Part shown: positions 25,101-33,375 of the stretch, one piece after another
Layout: the number at the start of each line of letters is the position of its first letter
Position numbering within the stretch: position 1 is the first letter of the stretch
Assembly: GCA_963834725.1 (NCBI GenBank)
Contig: CAWICN010000001.1
Coordinates: forward strand, 3,100,001 to 3,164,000
Origin: PALSA-693 sp963834725
GTDB taxonomy: Bacteria > Actinomycetota > Acidimicrobiia > Acidimicrobiales > Palsa-688
DNA: 64,000 nucleotides
Reading direction: 5' to 3'
Notes under the pieces: generated by a model
What the model saw: the letters and a program-made list of their open reading frames with translations, nothing else
Told to the model about the DNA's origin: nothing
The model's database searches: none
Program-made: the position numbers and the translations under genes

Positions 25101-26042
25101 GCGAGCCTGTTGGGCGACGGTGAGCACTCCGGCAAGCATGCGGGCCGGCCCCACCATTTGGGCCAGGTAGGTCGAGAACGCGAGAAACGTCCCGATGGTA
25201 ATGTTGTGCTCCAGGGCCAGGTAGCCACCAACCGCCAGGATGGCGACCTGCCCGAGCGATGGTATGGCCTGGAGGACGGGTTGGTAGCGCGCCTGGATCC
25301 GCACGGCTCGCATCTGGGACCCATACAGTCGTTTGGCCGCCTCGACTAACCGGTCCAGCTCGCGACGCTCCTGCCCGAACGCCCTCACGACGCGGACCCC
25401 GTTGACCCCCTCGTCGACGATCTGGGCCACGTCGCCCTCTTGTTGCTGACCGTCCCAGGTGGCCGGAAAAACCCGCCACCGCATCCGGAACGAGACCACG
25501 AGGACGGCCGGGGCCACCACCGCGCTCACGATCGCCAGCAACGGCGAGAGGTAGAGCATGACCCCGAGCGACAGCACCAGCAGGAGGATGTTGCCGCTCA
25601 CCATGGGAAAGAAGGCCAGCAGGCCCTGGACGAGCGCGGAGTCCGAGTTCGCCCGGGCCACCAGCTGCCCCGTCGGCATCCGGTTGAGGTTGTCAAAGTC
25701 GAGGGCCAGGAGGTGGTCATGCATGGCACACCGAAGGTCGTACTGGACCCCGAGAGCCATTTTCCCGCCCCGGTAACGCCGCACGTAGGCGAAAGCGAAG
25801 CCGGCTGCGGAGAACCCGACGAGCAGCACCAGCCAGATCCATAGCGGCGACGAGTGCCGGACGATCACCCCGTCGACGATCTGGCGCTCCACCAGAGGAA
25901 CGATGGTCTGGCACACGCTCCCGAGAATGGAGGCCAGGACGGCCAGGCCGACGTCCCGGCGATGGCGAAGCATCAGACCCAACAGCCGCCGGACCCACCC
26001 TTTGGGAGACGCCCCGGTCAGGGTGGGCCGAAAGTTAGCCAT
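22137..26042 (-). CDS. Fused ABC exporter (two TMD-NBD halves in one chain)
   Basis: A 1301-residue type IV ABC exporter. Half 1 has a membrane domain (about 25-320) and NBD with Walker A 379-387, signature LSGGQ 483-487 and Walker B ILVLDD 503-508. Half 2 has a membrane domain (about 700-985) and NBD with Walker A 1089-1097, signature LSAGQ 1195-1199 and Walker B ILLLDE 1215-1220. Asp508 replaces the catalytic Glu in NBD1, and the partner signature in NBD2 is LSAGQ, so one of the two ATP sites is degenerate, as in heterodimeric exporters. An Asn-Gly/Gly-rich linker (about 605-660) joins the halves. Likely a lipid or drug exporter; fused actinobacterial exporters such as Rv0194 are similar in plan. 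Confidence 0.9.
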   Translation of the reverse strand: MANFRPTLTGASPKGWVRRLLGLMLRHRRDVGLAVLASILGSVCQTIVPLVERQIVDGVIVRHSSPLWIWLVLLVGFSAAGFAFAYVRRYRGGKMALGVQYDLRCAMHDHLLALDFDNLNRMPTGQLVARANSDSALVQGLLAFFPMVSGNILLLVLSLGVMLYLSPLLAIVSAVVAPAVLVVSFRMRWRVFPATWDGQQQEGDVAQIVDEGVNGVRVVRAFGQERRELDRLVEAAKRLYGSQMRAVRIQARYQPVLQAIPSLGQVAILAVGGYLALEHNITIGTFLAFSTYLAQMVGPARMLAGVLTVAQQARAGVERIFQLIDLPPAIADAPGAVDAGGLSGAVDFDRVSFGYPDGPPVLEGFDLHMAPGERVALVGPSGSGKSTVALMVARFHDPDEGCVRVDGHDVRELTLRTLRSQVAYVFEETFLFSESVRANIAYGRPHATNAEIEAAARVAAAHDFIEELPRGYDTIVGERGLTLSGGQRQRIALARAILADPRILVLDDATSAVDARVEAVIHDGLRRVLAGRTTLLVAHRRSTLHLADRIAVLDGGRVVEFGTHDDLLATSPLYRELLSGLEEQDAEAIGDSIEALAEYEVTASAWEAAPNGNGNGNGHGTLLLAAGALPAARSMRPPTLGPGLGRGGGGGGGWRRNLAPTPELLARVAALPPIKDSATVDVEREARQDRTFRLARLLSEFRRPLLLGLALVVLDGVFSLLGPVLVKEGIDGGVATGSTAVLFGASALFLVVTLADLINGVAETFVTGRTAQRVMMSLRIRVWAQLQRLSLEYYEGEMAGRIMTRMTTDVDQFESLIENGLLSALVSIVTFAGVGMALVVINLELGLLVMTLAVPMAAVSVLFRRRAAVLYSLSRERVAILNADFQESLSGVREAQAFSHEDESIRRFHRLGQNYFETRIAAQRLVGLYFPFISQFIAGCADAIVLGVGAGLVVSGRLSTGALIAFILYIDMFFSPIQQLSQVFDSWQQTRVSVGRIADLMALETKTPVAAGPIDPGRLQGQVEVESVRFAYPVPVGRTAGAGPPPVAHRRGPRDAPWLLSPDASARRPPEALGGIELQVRAGETVALVGETGAGKSTLVKLIARFYDPDAGRVLVDEVYDLRDVDLHVFRRQLGYVPQEPFLFTGSIRDNIAYGRPDAPDAQVEAAARAVGAHDLVASLPGGYHHELSERGRSLSAGQAQLIALARAELVRPAILLLDEATSNLDLAAEARVAAAMRRVSAGRTTIVIAHRLQTARAADRIVVLHAGRAEEIGTHDELLALQGRYASMWQAFELVGAAHR

Positions 26043-26078
26043 GGCAACTACATGTTAGACCCCCCCGGATTCGGGGGC

Positions 26079-27113
26079 TCAGCCGCGGGCGACCCAACTG
26101 GCATAGCGTTCGGCGAAGAGCGCCGGATGGCCGCCGGTATGAAGGAAAATGATCGCTCGCCCATCCAGGCTGACCGACTTCGACCGCGCCCTGCCGATCA
26201 GGGCGGCCAGTGCCTTGCCCGAGTAAACGGGGTCCAGGATCAAACCTTCCATGCGGGCGGCCAGATCGAGCGCCTCCCGACAGGCGTCGGTCGGCGCCCC
26301 GTATCCCGGACCGATTTCGTCGTGATCAACGAAGATCCGACCCCCCGGTGCCTCCACACCGACGGCCTGAGCCAGCAGGGCCGCGGCGGCCGGGACCCGG
26401 TCATCCAGATCAGGGCGGGTTCCGGCGTCGACTCCCAGCACGGCCTCATGGTGTCCGAAGCCGGCGACCAGGCCGGCGTGGGTGCCGCCGGAGCCGTCGG
26501 CAACAACAATGAGGGCGCCGTCCCGCCCGGCCGCGCCGAGCTGGTCCCGTATCTCAGCAGCTGCCTCGACGTACGCCATGGCGCCGGTGACGGACGCGCC
26601 CCCGATGGGTATCAGGTACGGGCGGCGACCCTCCGAAGCCAGTCGAACGGAGGTCTCGGCGATCGCGGCCTCCAGGCCGTAGTAATCGAGGTCACCGGCC
26701 CAGACGATCTCCGGCCCGAGCAGCCGGTCGAGGAGCACGTTCCCGGTCGCAACGGCAGGTGGCGCACCGCCGGCCAGAACGACAGTGCAGCCCAGGCCCA
26801 ACTTGTTCGCCGCCGCGGCAGTCATCCGCACATGATTCGACTGGCGGCCGCCACCGGTGACCAGCGTGTCGCAGCCCTGGGCGATGGCCTCCGCCCCGAG
26901 GTATTCGAGCTTGCGCGCCTTGTTTCCACCACCGGCCAGCCCGGTGCTGTCGTCTCGTTTGATCCACAGCACCCCTTGACGCAGACCGATCGCGGCCGCC
27001 AGCCGATCGGCCGGCTCGAGCGGGGTCGGCAGATGGGCGAGGTGAACCTTCTCGCGGAGGCGTGGTGTCTCTGGTACTGGCGGTCCTGCGTCGGCCCGCT
27101 GGCGATCCTCCAC
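26079..27113 (-). CDS. PLP-dependent D-cysteine desulfhydrase / ACC deaminase family
   Basis: A 344-residue fold-type II PLP enzyme from GTG 27113; the open frame begins at 27200, but upstream residues are Arg/Gly-rich. The Schiff-base Lys lies in GGGNKARKLEYLGAEA, followed by TGGGRQSNHVRMTAAAANKLG (PLP phosphate and Ser site) and a Tyr/GxGG region VADGSGGTHAGLVAGF. This family includes D-cysteine desulfhydrase (pyruvate, ammonia and sulphide) and 1-aminocyclopropane-1-carboxylate deaminase; sequence alone does not separate them here. Monocistronic by layout. Confidence 0.82.
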   Translation of the reverse strand: MEDRQRADAGPPVPETPRLREKVHLAHLPTPLEPADRLAAAIGLRQGVLWIKRDDSTGLAGGGNKARKLEYLGAEAIAQGCDTLVTGGGRQSNHVRMTAAAANKLGLGCTVVLAGGAPPAVATGNVLLDRLLGPEIVWAGDLDYYGLEAAIAETSVRLASEGRRPYLIPIGGASVTGAMAYVEAAAEIRDQLGAAGRDGALIVVADGSGGTHAGLVAGFGHHEAVLGVDAGTRPDLDDRVPAAAALLAQAVGVEAPGGRIFVDHDEIGPGYGAPTDACREALDLAARMEGLILDPVYSGKALAALIGRARSKSVSLDGRAIIFLHTGGHPALFAERYASWVARG

Positions 27114-27321
27114 GCAGGCGCAGCTTAGAAGCCCGAGGCGGGGTGCGCCCCCGGCCGACCCCCGGCCGTCGCGTCCAGCCCGACGTCCACGAGCCGGCAA
27201 CGACGGGTAGCTTGACCGAATGGGCTGTGAAGCCGGCGTCGAATCGCCCGCGACGCCTCGTTCCCGGATTCGTCAGGTTCGCCGACGACGTCGATCCCCC
27301 CGATGAGCTGGGAGCGCTGAC

Positions 27322-27948
27322 CTGCGCAAGCTAATCGGCACCCTGGTCTTCATCCTGGTAGCCGTGGCTCTGGTCGCCGTCGCGGACCATTTCGCGGTGC
27401 GCTGGACCGAGTCGACGGTTGCCACCCGCATCGAACAACAGTTTCCTGGCTCGCACGCCACCGTGACAGTCTCATCCGCGCCGTATCTGGTGCGGCTGGC
27501 CATCTTCGGGACGGTCGAGAACCTCCACGCCCACGTGACCGGCGTAACCGTGGACGAGGGGAAGTTGCGGCTCGACACCGTTGATCTCACCGCCCACAAT
27601 CTCAAGGTCAACCGCGGCGACCTCCTGCACGGCAAGACCCGGCTCGACGGTCTGTCCCGCGCCACCATCATCGCCCGCGTGACCGTGGCCGAACTGCTGC
27701 GCACCTACGGACTCGGGGACCTCGCCGGTCTCGGCAGCCTGGCGTCCGGCCTGAAGGGAACGCTCCAGTCCACGGATCATCAAGTGCAGATCTCCTTTGG
27801 ACCCGTGTCGTTTGTCTTCACGTTGAATTCGCTCGTCCCCTGCGTCGGATCCGCAGAGATCAGCGCCGGGAATCTGGTTCTCTCCTGCACGACCCATTCC
27901 GTGCCTCCCGCCCTGCGGGCCGCGGGTCCCCCGGTGATCCCGAGCTAG
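27322..27948 (+). CDS. LmeA-like (DUF2993) membrane-anchored protein
   Basis: About 208 residues. The only ATG/GTG start is GTG 27364, but that would cut through the N-terminal helix; the natural start is CTG 27322 (LRKLIGTLVFILVAVALVA), which restores the basic-plus-hydrophobic anchor and has GGGAG 8 bp upstream. The body is the DUF2993 fold: ATRIEQQFPGSHATVTVSSAPYLVRL, then NLKVNRGDLLHGK and a beta-rich tail. LmeA, the mycobacterial member, acts in the periplasm in lipomannan mannan elongation. Transketolase follows 101 bp downstream. Confidence 0.7.
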   Translation: MRKLIGTLVFILVAVALVAVADHFAVRWTESTVATRIEQQFPGSHATVTVSSAPYLVRLAIFGTVENLHAHVTGVTVDEGKLRLDTVDLTAHNLKVNRGDLLHGKTRLDGLSRATIIARVTVAELLRTYGLGDLAGLGSLASGLKGTLQSTDHQVQISFGPVSFVFTLNSLVPCVGSAEISAGNLVLSCTTHSVPPALRAAGPPVIPS

Positions 27949-28049
27949 CCCATCCGGCTGGCGCTCGACACTTTCCGCGATGCCCGTCAGTCTGTGGCGC
28001 GCCGGCTCGATGTCAACGGGTTGGTTGGTCGGGAGGCACAATTGGGCCC

Positions 28050-30119
28050 ATGACCGGACCTGACCTCGATCAGTTGTGTGTCAACACCATCCGCGGCCTG
28101 AGTATGGACGCCGTGCAGAAGGCCAATTCCGGCCACCCTGGCACGCCCATGGGCATCGCCCCTGTGGCCTACACCCTGTGGCAGCACTACCTCCGCTTCG
28201 ATCCGGCTGACCCGATCTGGCCCAACCGGGATCGCTTTGTGCTTTCCGAAGGCCACGCCTCCGTTCTTCTGTGGTCCCTTCTCCACCTGGCCCGGGTGCA
28301 GGCGGTCGACCCGGATTACGAGGTCACGGGCCGTCCGGCCGTGTCCATGGACGACCTGAAAACGTTCCGCCAGCTCGGTTCGCACTGCCCCGGCCATCCC
28401 GAATACCGCTTGACCAGCGGAGTGGAGGCCACCACAGGGCCGCTCGGCCAGGGCGTGGCAACTTCGGTCGGAATGGCCATCGCGTCGGATTGGCTGGCTA
28501 CCCGATACAACCAGGGAGACTTCAGCCTCTTCGATTTCAACGTCTATGCCCTGGCCGGTGACGGCTGCATGATGGAGGGGATCTCCTCTGAGGCGGCGTC
28601 GCTCGCGGGTCACCTGGGCCTGTCCAACCTCTGCTGGATCTACGACTCCAACCGGGTCACGATCGAAGGACACACCGATATCACCTTCACCGAGGACGTG
28701 GCCGCCCGGTTCCTCGCCTACAACTGGAACGTCACCACCGTGGCGGACGCCAACGACCTCGACTCGATCGCTCGAAGCCTCCATGTCTTCCTCTCCGAGA
28801 AGGCGCGCCCCACGCTGATCGTGGTGCACAGCCACATCGGCTACGGCTCACCGCTCGAGGATTCGCCCAAAGCCCACGGGGAGCCACTTGGCGTTGACGC
28901 CGTTCGCTCCACCAAACGGTTCCTCGGCATGCCCGAAGACAAAGACTTCTATGTCCCCACCGGTGTGTACGAGCATTTTGCCCAGCGCCTAGGGGCCAGA
29001 GGCGCTGAATCCCGCCGGCTGTGGGAGGACTCGGTTGCGGAGTACCGGGCCAGCTACCCGGAGCTGGCCGATGAGCTCGATCGCCTCCAGCGCCGCCAGC
29101 TGCCCGTTGACTGGGACCGCGCCCTGCCGTCGGCCTTCCCGGCCGACGCCAGAGGGATCTCCACACGCGATTCCTCCGGTGCCATCCTCAACGACCTGGC
29201 CGAGGCGATCCCGTGGCTGCTCGGAGGGTCCGCCGACCTGTCACCGTCAACCAAGACCAATCTCACCTTCACCGGGGCAGGGGAATTCGAGGAGGGTTCT
29301 CGCTCCGGGCGCAACCTGCACTTCGGTATCCGCGAGCACACCTCGGCGGCCATCTCGAACGGTATGGCGCTCTGCAAGCTCCGCCCCTACTGGTCGAGCT
29401 TCCTTACCTTCTCCGACTACGCCCGAGGCGCTATCCGGCTGTCGGCCTTGATGGAGATACCGGTCCTGCACATCTTCACTCACGATTCGATCGGGCTCGG
29501 CGAAGATGGGCCAACCCACCAGCCGGTAGAGCAGCTGGCGTCCCTGCGCGCCATCCCCGGACTGCTGGTCTTCCGTCCAGGTGACGCCAACGAGGTGATC
29601 GAAATGTGGCGCGTGGTGGCACCGATCACCCACCAGGCCGCCGTCCTCGTGCTGTCGCGCCAGGCCTTGCCGACGCTGGACCGCTCGGTCCTGGCGCCGG
29701 CGTCAGGTGTGGCCCAGGGCGCCTACGTGCTCGCGGACAGCGACGGGGGGACGCCCGACCTGATCCTGATGGCCACCGGGTCCGAAGTGGCCCTGGCGCT
29801 GGAGGCCCGCGACGAGCTCCAGCCTGAGGGAATTGGTGCCCGCGTCGTGAGCATGCCCTGCTGGGAGCTCTTCGACCGTCAACCCCTGGAGTACCGCGAC
29901 CACGTGTTGCCGCCGTCGGTCCGAGCCCGGGTGGCGATCGAGCAAGGGTCCACGTTCGGCTGGGACCGTTACGTCGGTGACGCCGGCGCCGTGGTGGGGA
30001 TGCACACCTTCGGAGCGTCAGCGCCGCTCAAGCAGCTGCTCGTGAACTTCGGCTTCACACCCAATCGGGTCAGCGAGGTGGCCCGGCAGGTCGTGGCGGC
30101 ACAGCGCGCAACTCGTTAA
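28050..30119 (+). CDS. tkt: Transketolase
   Basis: A 689-residue thiamine-diphosphate enzyme of the pentose phosphate pathway, moving two-carbon units between sugar phosphates. Diagnostic parts are KANSGHPGTPMGIAPVAYTLW, the TPP site GDGCMMEGISSEAASLAGHL, the central pyrimidine domain with HDSIGLGEDGPTHQPVEQL, and the C-terminal transketolase domain. Length is typical (about 660-700). A GGGAGG lies about 14 bp before ATG 28050. No other pentose phosphate gene is adjacent. Confidence 0.95.
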   Translation: MTGPDLDQLCVNTIRGLSMDAVQKANSGHPGTPMGIAPVAYTLWQHYLRFDPADPIWPNRDRFVLSEGHASVLLWSLLHLARVQAVDPDYEVTGRPAVSMDDLKTFRQLGSHCPGHPEYRLTSGVEATTGPLGQGVATSVGMAIASDWLATRYNQGDFSLFDFNVYALAGDGCMMEGISSEAASLAGHLGLSNLCWIYDSNRVTIEGHTDITFTEDVAARFLAYNWNVTTVADANDLDSIARSLHVFLSEKARPTLIVVHSHIGYGSPLEDSPKAHGEPLGVDAVRSTKRFLGMPEDKDFYVPTGVYEHFAQRLGARGAESRRLWEDSVAEYRASYPELADELDRLQRRQLPVDWDRALPSAFPADARGISTRDSSGAILNDLAEAIPWLLGGSADLSPSTKTNLTFTGAGEFEEGSRSGRNLHFGIREHTSAAISNGMALCKLRPYWSSFLTFSDYARGAIRLSALMEIPVLHIFTHDSIGLGEDGPTHQPVEQLASLRAIPGLLVFRPGDANEVIEMWRVVAPITHQAAVLVLSRQALPTLDRSVLAPASGVAQGAYVLADSDGGTPDLILMATGSEVALALEARDELQPEGIGARVVSMPCWELFDRQPLEYRDHVLPPSVRARVAIEQGSTFGWDRYVGDAGAVVGMHTFGASAPLKQLLVNFGFTPNRVSEVARQVVAAQRATR

Positions 30120-30205
30120 GGGCCTGGTCGTTGGTGCGCGGGACCCTTGAAGGCCCGCTGGTGCTGGCAGGAGGTGGAGGTGCCTTCAGCGCTGATTCCG
30201 GGCCC

Positions 30206-30336
30206 CACCGGGCGCCGGTCGGCCGCGATGGCACCCCGCCGGCACCGCGCACCGGCACCGGGCGCCGGTCGGCCGCAATGGCACCCCGCCGGCGCGGCCC
30301 GTCGGCACCGGGCGCCGGTCGGCCGCAATGGCACCC
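30206..30336. repeat. Three direct repeats at 50-bp period
   Basis: A 31-bp core beginning caccgggcgccggtcggccg recurs at 30206, 30256 and 30306, with only one or two differences, separated by GC-rich spacers. It fills the gap between the convergent stops of transketolase (30119) and PadR (30369), so it may also act in transcription end formation. Confidence 0.85.
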
Positions 30337-30368
30337 GTGGCCGGCGCCCGGCCCCCGGACGGATGAGT

Positions 30369-30911
30369 TCAGTCCTCGGCCAGCATTTGATACAGCTTCT
30401 GGCGAGCCTCCTTCAGGACCGCGGTGGCCCGCTCGATCCGGGTTTCGTCGGCCGCCATCGCAACCTGTCGGGCCGCCAGCTGCAACTGGGCCATGGTGTC
30501 CCGCAGCACGTGACGGCCCGCGAGGCCTTCCGGGGTCTCCCATGGCATATCGCCAGGCGCCTGCGATTCCACCTGGGCTCGACCCTCGGTTGTCAGCTCG
30601 TACACCCGTTTGCCGCCCTCGTCGCGGGAGCTGACCAGCCCCTGCTCCTCGAGCAGTTGCAGCGTCGGGTAGATCGACCCGGCGCTCGGGCGCCAGAGGC
30701 CGGCGCTGCGCTCCTCCAGCCGGCGAATGATCTCGTAGCCGTGGGCCGGGCCATCGAGCAGCGTTCGCAGCACGACCTGCCGGGTATCGCCGCGCCGCAT
30801 CCTGCGGCCGCCGCCTCCCCAGCCTCCCCAGGCGCCGGCCCACGGAGGGCCGCCCGCCCACGGAGGGCCGGCTCTGAATTCTTCATGTCGATGTTGTCTT
30901 GGACCACGCAT
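30369..30911 (-). CDS. PadR family transcriptional regulator
   Basis: A 180-residue repressor-type regulator. A Gly/Trp-rich, flexible N-terminus (residues 1-40) precedes the winged helix: DTRQVVLRTLLDGPAHGYEIIRRLEERSAGLWRPSAGSIYPTLQLLEEQGLV, with wing KRVYELTTEGRAQV. A C-terminal helical stretch (130-180) should mediate dimerisation. AAAGGAG lies 7-13 bp before ATG 30911. Its own promoter has a palindrome between -35 and -10, so it is likely autoregulated. The divergent CoA-transferase gene at 31290 is a possible second target. Confidence 0.88.
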   Translation of the reverse strand: MRGPRQHRHEEFRAGPPWAGGPPWAGAWGGWGGGGRRMRRGDTRQVVLRTLLDGPAHGYEIIRRLEERSAGLWRPSAGSIYPTLQLLEEQGLVSSRDEGGKRVYELTTEGRAQVESQAPGDMPWETPEGLAGRHVLRDTMAQLQLAARQVAMAADETRIERATAVLKEARQKLYQMLAED

Positions 30912-30959
30912 CTTGCGTCTCCTTTTCGTCAGTTCGTTTCGTAGATCGTGATTGATCTG

Positions 30960-30989
30960 AGAATATCAGCGATATATCGAGAACTGCAA
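30960..30989 (-). promoter_or_regulatory. padR promoter with operator palindrome in the spacer
   Basis: On the minus strand, -35 TTGCAG (30989-30984) and -10 TATTCT (30965-30960) are separated by 18 bp. The spacer contains the perfect palindrome cgatatatcg (30970-30979). This is 49-78 bp upstream of the PadR start codon. A repressor dimer bound there would block RNA polymerase, consistent with PadR autoregulation. Confidence 0.6.
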
Positions 30990-31081
30990 GAAAATTCGCG
31001 GCCCGTCCACGCGCGACGGCCGACCCTCCCACGAGGCGCCTCCCGGTCGCTCCGACCCGGACATGGGAAGCGCAACAACGG

Positions 31082-31121
31082 AAGGGCCCGGTGTCCCCGC
31101 CACTGCGGACACCGGGCCTTT
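31082..31121 (+). terminator. Strong hairpin in the leader of the CoA-transferase gene
   Basis: A 12-bp perfect stem (31085-31096 with 31107-31118), extended by two A-T pairs, closes a 10-nt loop and is followed by a short T run (ttt) on the plus strand. It looks like an intrinsic terminator. No plus-strand gene ends here: the next gene starts 169 bp downstream. It may end a small RNA or act as an attenuator. Confidence 0.6.
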
Positions 31122-31289
31122 CACGTCACACGGCGGCGTGTACCACAACCACCGAGGTTGAAGTATCAACGGATGACATCAACCGGACCACAACGACGCC
31201 TAAACGTTCTCGCAACCGGAATGCGGCCTAGAGTTGCTCGTCGGCAAGGAGTTGGCGCCAGAGTTCGTCACCGATTGGAGCTACGCGAT

Positions 31290-32699
31290 ATGGAGCGCTT
31301 CGAGATCGAGCGGGCCGTCAAGTTGGCCGGCCTGGACCTGCCGAATGATGTCGATTACCACATTGTGGGCCAAGATCCCATCCTGCCGTCCCCCCACTAT
31401 CTGGGGAATGGAAGCGCCGTGGTCCGCCTTCTGACCGGTTTGGCGGCCAACGAGCTGTGGCGGCTTCGCACCGGCCGGAACCAGGAGGTCGTCGTCGACG
31501 CCCGCCACGCCGCGGCCAGTCTTCGCTCGTACCGGCTCACTCACATCATGGGTCAGGAGCCGCCAGCCCTGGGCGCAGCCAACCAGTTGCGCCTGACCGC
31601 CGCCATCACGCGAATCACGGCTGCACGCGACGGGCGTTACGTCCAGCTCCACGGATCCTTTCACGACGGCCCGCAGATCCTGGAGGAGCTGGGACTCGAC
31701 ACCGACGCCACCTCCGACGCCATTGACGCGGCGGTGGCTGGCCGCGACGCCTTCGATCTGGAAGCCGCCTTTATCCGTCGCAAAGTATGCGGCGGAGTGG
31801 TGCGGTCGAAGGCGGAGTGGGCACAGCATCCGCAAGGCCGGGCCATCGCCGACCTGCCCGTCGTGACCGTGACCCGGATCGGCGATTCCCCGCCGGAGCC
31901 TTTGCCCGAGGGGGAGCGGCCGACGGCCGGGGTGCGGGTGATCGACCTGACCCGGGTTCTGGCCGGGCCCACCGTCGCCAAGACGCTCGCCGAGCATGGT
32001 GCCGATGTGCTGCATATCAGCGCACCCCACCTGGAGGGAGGGGAGCTGTTCGGGCTCGAGACCGGGATCGGCAAACGTCAGGCTCTTCTCGATCTCAACG
32101 TGCCGGAGCAGGCCGATGCCATGCGGGACCTGATCGTCGGGGCCGACGTGTTCTCACAGGGCTACCGCCTCGGCACCCTGGCCCGCAGGGGGTTCACACC
32201 CGAGCAACTGGCTGCCCTGCGTCCCGGGATCGTCTACGTGTCTGAGAACTGCTACGGACACGTTGGGCCGTGGTCCGAGCGGCCCGGCTGGGAGCAGCTG
32301 GGTCAGGCGGCAACCGGGATGTCCTTCCGGGAAGGCGTGGCCGCACCCGACGGGGTGCCACGCCTGGCCCCTGTCGCGGTCAACGACTACAGCACGGGCT
32401 TCTTCGGCGCCTATGGCGCGATGGTCGCACTGGCCAGGCGGGCGACCGAAGGAGGGTCGTGGCACGTGCAGGTGTCGCTGAGCCAGAGCTGCATGTGGTA
32501 TCAGCGGCTCGGCGACGACAATGACATGGACGCCGCCGACCCCGGCGACGTCGAGTCCTACCTGGGCGAGATGGACACCGATGACTACGGGCGGATCCGG
32601 TACCTGACGCCGGCACTCCACCTCTCCGAGACGTCCCCGCACTGGGATCTGCCGCCCGCCCGCCAGGGAGCCCACGAGGCGGCATGGCTTCCCCGATGA
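31290..32699 (+). CDS. CoA-transferase family III (CaiB/BaiF type)
   Basis: A 469-residue protein from ATG 31290, with GGAG 10 bp upstream; the frame is open from 30948, but the first 114 codons cross the promoter and hairpin region. Class III CoA-transferase features are the central RVIDLTRVLAGPTVAKTLAEHGADVLHI, LDLNVPEQADAMRDLIVGADVFSQGYRLGTL and NDYSTGFFGAYGAMVALARR. These enzymes swap CoA between carboxylic acids, often activating the substrate for breakdown. The N-terminal 190 residues are longer than in CaiB and resemble a degenerate second domain. Confidence 0.82.
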   Translation: MERFEIERAVKLAGLDLPNDVDYHIVGQDPILPSPHYLGNGSAVVRLLTGLAANELWRLRTGRNQEVVVDARHAAASLRSYRLTHIMGQEPPALGAANQLRLTAAITRITAARDGRYVQLHGSFHDGPQILEELGLDTDATSDAIDAAVAGRDAFDLEAAFIRRKVCGGVVRSKAEWAQHPQGRAIADLPVVTVTRIGDSPPEPLPEGERPTAGVRVIDLTRVLAGPTVAKTLAEHGADVLHISAPHLEGGELFGLETGIGKRQALLDLNVPEQADAMRDLIVGADVFSQGYRLGTLARRGFTPEQLAALRPGIVYVSENCYGHVGPWSERPGWEQLGQAATGMSFREGVAAPDGVPRLAPVAVNDYSTGFFGAYGAMVALARRATEGGSWHVQVSLSQSCMWYQRLGDDNDMDAADPGDVESYLGEMDTDDYGRIRYLTPALHLSETSPHWDLPPARQGAHEAAWLPR

Positions 32700-32823
32700 G
32701 CAGTACGCCCACCTCACCGCCACGGTGCAGGCGGACGGACTCGAGCGCCCCTGCCGAGTGCCAACCCATGGCGGCGGTCACATCCCGGCGACCACAGCCA
32801 GTCTGCCAGGTCGCCCGGGTCCG

Positions 32824-33351
32824 TTAGCTGCGACCTTCGGGATCTCGATCCTTGCTGATATCGGCCAGCACGATGGTCATGCACACGCTGTACGGGTTGG
32901 CCGTGTACTCGCCGAACGGCTCGCACGGCTCGAACCCTACCTTCGTGTAGAGGGCTCGAGCCGGAGCGAAGGCCTTCATGGTTCCCGTCTCCAGGCTGAC
33001 CCGCTGGTAGCCGCGCCGCCAAGCGACGGCCAGGATGTGATCGACCATGGCCCGGGCCACACCGAGACGACGGAAGGTGGCGCCTGTATGCATCGACTTC
33101 AACTCGGCATGGGTGTCGTCCAGATGGCGGAGAGCGTCGACCCCGGCCACTTTCCCCTCGACGCGGGCGCTCCACAACGTCATCGCTCCGTCCAGGAGAC
33201 CATCGGGATCCATTGCGTGGACATGCCCGGCGGGAGTGACCTCATTCGCGAAAGCCAGATGCCGCTTTAACAACGTCCTGACGTCCGCCGCCCGCGGGTC
33301 GTCGATTGCGACGACGACCTCCACCCGTCGGTCTCCATCCACCCCGCGCAC
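32824..33351 (-). CDS. GNAT family N-acetyltransferase
   Basis: A 175-residue acetyltransferase. The acetyl-CoA loop is FRRLGVARAMVDHIL (R/QxxGxG/A) after the strand HAELKSMHTGATF, followed by VSLETGTMKAFAPARALYTKVGF and the C-terminal EPFGEYTANPYSVCMT. The latter is typical of a widespread GNAT subgroup of unknown substrate. Converges with the CoA-transferase gene; starts 24 bp after the ThiL stop on the same strand, so it may be co-transcribed with thiL. Confidence 0.82.
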   Translation of the reverse strand: MRGVDGDRRVEVVVAIDDPRAADVRTLLKRHLAFANEVTPAGHVHAMDPDGLLDGAMTLWSARVEGKVAGVDALRHLDDTHAELKSMHTGATFRRLGVARAMVDHILAVAWRRGYQRVSLETGTMKAFAPARALYTKVGFEPCEPFGEYTANPYSVCMTIVLADISKDRDPEGRS

Positions 33352-33375
33352 CCTACTCAGCCGTCCTCACCGCTC

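Noticed and set aside
30206..30336. CRISPR array
   Set aside because: Only three units, spacers of about 19 bp with GC-rich related sequence, and no cas genes nearby.
30990..31081. tRNA or known structured RNA before the hairpin
   Set aside because: I could not fold a cloverleaf or match SRP, 6S, tmRNA or RNase P consensus by eye; left as an open question under the hairpin finding.
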